Assembly (NCBI RefSeq): GCF_900103875.1
Contig: NZ_LT629705.1
Coordinates: forward strand, 4,101,001 to 4,165,000
Length of the DNA stretch: 64,000 nucleotides
From: Pseudomonas arsenicoxydans
GTDB lineage: Bacteria > Pseudomonadota > Gammaproteobacteria > Pseudomonadales > Pseudomonadaceae
Direction of reading: 5' to 3'
Every line of letters starts with the position of its first letter. Positions within the stretch are counted from its first letter, which is position 1. Below, in pieces: positions 61,981 through 64,000 of this stretch. Both the position numbers and the translations under genes were made by a program. The notes beneath the pieces are model-generated. The model saw only the letters and a list, made by a program, of their open reading frames with translations. It did no database searches and was not told the origin of the DNA.

Positions 61981-62832
61981 TTATACCGACTTGCTGACGG
62001 TAATTCCCAGACGGGTCAGGGCCAGTTTCAATGCATCGGCCAGGTTGGCTTTGGTGACTACGCCTTGCAGGTCCAGGCCAAGGTGCACGATGGTCTGGGC
62101 GATTTGTGGTCGCACGCCGCTGATGATGCAATCGGCACCCATCAGGCGAATGGCGGTCACGGTTTTGAGCAAATGCTGAGCCACCAGGGTGTCGACGGTC
62201 GGCACGCCAGTGATGTCGATAATGGCGATTTCCGAACCGGTATCGACGATCCGCTGCAGCAAGGATTCCATGACCACTTGGGTACGTTGCGAATCGAGGG
62301 TGCCGATCATCGGCAGCGCCAGCACGCCGTCCCAGAGCTTGACCACCGGGGTCGAGAGTTCCAGCAATTCTTCCTGCTGGCGCTTGATCACCGCTTCGCG
62401 CGATTTCTGGAAGGTGCGGATGGTGTGCATGCCCAACGCGTCGACCAATTCGGAAACTTCCCAGAGCTGCTCGGCGAGCATGGCTGGATTGGCTTCGTAG
62501 TGGCGTTGCAACAGACCGAACATCGGGCCTTTGAGCGAGAAAATGAAGCTGGCGGTCTGGTGCGAGTCCTGACCTGTCAGGGCGCGGCTGTGGGAGAGCT
62601 TTTCGAGGAATTGACGAATGTCATCCCAGCCCGGCGCGTTGACGTTCGGGCCATTGCCGTTTTCCAGGCCGGCGATCAGCAGTTGCAGAAATTCCGACGT
62701 CTGCTGTTTAAGGTCGTGTTCTTTCAAGTTGCGGGTAGCGCCAGTGGCTTCCTGGCTGGTCATCCAATCGCCAACCAGTTGTGTCTGGTTGCTTTTCATC
62801 GCATCGAGAGTGCCGATATGCAGTGCTGCCAT
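61981..62832 (-). CDS. rsbR: RsbR-like stressosome scaffold/sensor
   Basis: The 283-residue protein has an N-terminal helical sensor region with no clear haem or flavin motif (residues ~1-150, non-haem-globin-like) and a C-terminal STAS domain (~160-275). The threonines equivalent to the two RsbRA phosphosites are present: Thr215 in PTVDTLVAQ and Thr247 in RPQIAQTIV. It forms the stressosome shell with RsbS and senses stress through its N-terminus. The ATG at 62832 follows AGGAG; an upstream in-frame start adds 16 residues. It is the first gene of a six-gene operon. The 280-bp gap upstream probably holds its promoter. Confidence 0.92.
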   Translation of the reverse strand: MAALHIGTLDAMKSNQTQLVGDWMTSQEATGATRNLKEHDLKQQTSEFLQLLIAGLENGNGPNVNAPGWDDIRQFLEKLSHSRALTGQDSHQTASFIFSLKGPMFGLLQRHYEANPAMLAEQLWEVSELVDALGMHTIRTFQKSREAVIKRQQEELLELSTPVVKLWDGVLALPMIGTLDSQRTQVVMESLLQRIVDTGSEIAIIDITGVPTVDTLVAQHLLKTVTAIRLMGADCIISGVRPQIAQTIVHLGLDLQGVVTKANLADALKLALTRLGITVSKSV

Positions 62833-63113
62833 GTGTCTGAGCTCCTGAAAAAATTCTGTGCCGATTCCCCAAAAAAACACCGGCGTGAATCAATGACAAT
62901 TGCCGTACGCAATAGTTAGCCGTGCGCGTGGATTATTTTATCCCCGCAACAGTTGCCGCTAACTCTAGTAGGTACCCACGTCCACGGCGATTTAATGACG
63001 ACTCTCTAGTCAGGCGCTGTTTTATTGGATGGAACCCCTGACGCTGTATGACTTCGAACTTTCAAGGCCTCGGTGTTTCGAGGTGCGGGCTTGCCTATAT
63101 GAGCGAGGTACGT

Positions 63114-63389
63114 ATGAAAGACGAAACGACACAACGACAGGATCAATCGGGTGCACCGATCGATCGCAATGACCCGGCGATTGATCCGCAAATGCCGGGC
63201 GACGAGGGAGCAGGTGCTCAACGTCAACAATCATCCACCGGTTCTGCGCAAAGCGCTGATGCGGCGGTCGATCAGAAAAACCTCCACGATGACAACGACA
63301 ACGAATTCAGCCCGGGTTTCAAACCCCATCCCGACCGGCCAAAGCCCAGTGATGAGACCGACGCCGACATCGATACCGATGGCGGCTAG
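63114..63389 (+). CDS. Small acidic, disordered protein
   Basis: The 91-residue protein is rich in Asp, Gln, Ser and Pro with few hydrophobics (RNDPAIDPQMPGDEGAGA, DNDNEFSPGFKPHP, SDETDADIDTDGG). No domain is recognised. GAGG lies 7 nt before the ATG at 63114. Small hydrophilic Pseudomonas proteins of this kind are often stress- or stationary-phase-expressed, but no function can be given. It ends just before a strong bidirectional terminator. Confidence 0.7.
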   Translation: MKDETTQRQDQSGAPIDRNDPAIDPQMPGDEGAGAQRQQSSTGSAQSADAAVDQKNLHDDNDNEFSPGFKPHPDRPKPSDETDADIDTDGG

Positions 63390-63402
63390 TTCGTCCAGCC
63401 GT

Positions 63403-63436
63403 AAAAAAGGCCGCATCAATCGATGCGGCCTTTTTT
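63403..63436. terminator. Bidirectional Rho-independent terminator
   Basis: AAAAAAGGCCGCATC and GATGCGGCCTTTTTT form a 15-bp palindromic stem around a 4-nt loop, with A-run before and T-run after. It can stop transcription in both directions between the convergent small acidic protein gene and the DUF4142 gene. Confidence 0.95.
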
Positions 63437-63445
63437 ATGGACGTT

Positions 63446-63967
63446 TTATTTGCTGGGGTGAGCAGCCTGGAGTTTTTTCGCCATCTCCAAATGTTTTTCC
63501 AGCGCCGGCAACATCTTTTGCGCGAACCCTTTGAGTTCTGTGGCGCCCTTGACCTTATCGTCTGTCACGGTATCGGCTTCTTTTTTGAATCGCGCGATGG
63601 TTTCTTCGTGCGCTTTCACCTGATTGTTGGCGTAGGCGGCGTCGAACGATTCATCGCGCATATCGAGAATTTTTTCCTTGGCTTGCTTCACCAGCGTGGT
63701 GTCGTCCGGCACCTTGATGTCGTTCTTTTTCGCCAACGCCGCCAATTCTTCATTGGCCTTGGTGTGATCGGTGATCATCATGTTGGCGAATGCCTTGACG
63801 TCCGCCGATGAGCTTTTTTCCAGGGCCAGTTTGCTGGTTTCGACTTCTGCGATCCCGCCGGCCGCGGCGTCATCGACGAAGTCATTGGAGGTCGCGGCAA
63901 ACGCAACACCCATGCTGGAACTCAAGGCTACGGCCAAGGCAAGGTGGCGCAGGGTAAATCCGTCCAT
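63446..63967 (-). CDS. DUF4142 exported protein
   Basis: The 173-residue protein has a signal peptide (MDGFTLRHLALAVALSSSMG, cleavage near VAFA, residue ~24) and a mature helical-bundle domain of the DUF4142 family (FVDDAAAGGIAEVETSKLAL, ADVKAFANMMITDHTKANEE, AHEETIARFKKEADTVTDDK). The fold is ferritin-like or four-helix-bundle; members are periplasmic proteins of unknown function, often stress-induced. GGAGAA precedes the ATG. It shares the downstream terminator with the convergent gene. Confidence 0.92.
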   Translation of the reverse strand: MDGFTLRHLALAVALSSSMGVAFAATSNDFVDDAAAGGIAEVETSKLALEKSSSADVKAFANMMITDHTKANEELAALAKKNDIKVPDDTTLVKQAKEKILDMRDESFDAAYANNQVKAHEETIARFKKEADTVTDDKVKGATELKGFAQKMLPALEKHLEMAKKLQAAHPSK

Positions 63968-64000
63968 TGGTTATTCTCCACACAGTTTTGAAGACGATCC

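Noticed and set aside
57405..62832. A sigma-B-type anti-anti-sigma cascade
   Set aside because: There is no sigma factor or RsbV/RsbW gene in the operon, and the downstream genes are histidine kinases.

Overview
The window looks like a chromosomal segment of a Pseudomonas species of the fluorescens group. The evidence is high-GC coding sequence, a lexA2-imuA-imuB-dnaE2 mutasome operon, a CsgG/DUF4810/DUF799 lipoprotein triad, many LysR/GntR/AraC/MocR regulators with DMT and LysE exporters, and several families of short palindromic (REP-like) repeats typical of this group. No rRNA, tRNA, CRISPR array, integrase or transposase was seen.

Layout. 1-4.4 kb: the 5' part of an arsenate reductase gene, a DMT permease with a histidine-rich tail, a LysE exporter, and a DMT permease divergent from a MocR regulator. 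4.5-10.3 kb: LysE exporter, a very large Fic-domain toxin-like gene, AraC regulator, VOC protein. 10.4-12.0 kb: a putative NorR/sigma-54 nitric-oxide-responsive promoter driving a small membrane protein and NnrS. 12.0-12.9 kb: a large nested inverted repeat without genes. 13.0-16.3 kb: a periplasmic molybdenum hydroxylase (two subunits) with its cytochrome c. 16.3-25.0 kb: accessory metabolic and regulatory genes, including a degenerate GGDEF protein, a DMT permease gene broken by a 10-bp duplication, a GapN-like dehydrogenase, a Dyp peroxidase and a Gfo/Idh/MocA oxidoreductase.

25.0-32.6 kb: an eight-gene, tightly overlapping operon (GntR regulator, AprA-like flavoprotein, 8-Cys ferredoxin, ABC transporter, HEAT-repeat protein, DUF971 protein). 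It looks like an import-plus-redox system for an unidentified, possibly sulfur-containing, anion. 32.7-38.5 kb: the SOS mutasome operon, bounded on both sides by 99-bp repeats that differ at one base. 38.8-40.6 kb: the lipoprotein triad. 40.7-44.0 kb: a two-component system with a lipoprotein and a COG4705 membrane protein. 44.1-52.3 kb: a GntR-controlled putrescine-type ABC transporter with two amidohydrolases and a flavin reductase.

52.4-57.4 kb: a PAS hybrid kinase and a UvrA2-type ABC protein. 57.4-62.8 kb: a six-gene operon that joins a stressosome (RsbR-RsbS-RsbT plus an RsbT/SpoIIE-like fusion) to two histidine kinases. The window ends with a small acidic protein and a DUF4142 exported protein, convergent on a shared terminator. 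The most interesting candidates are the AprA-like/HEAT/DUF971 operon, the stressosome-kinase operon, the Fic toxin-like gene and the putative NorR-controlled ppyR-like/nnrS operon.
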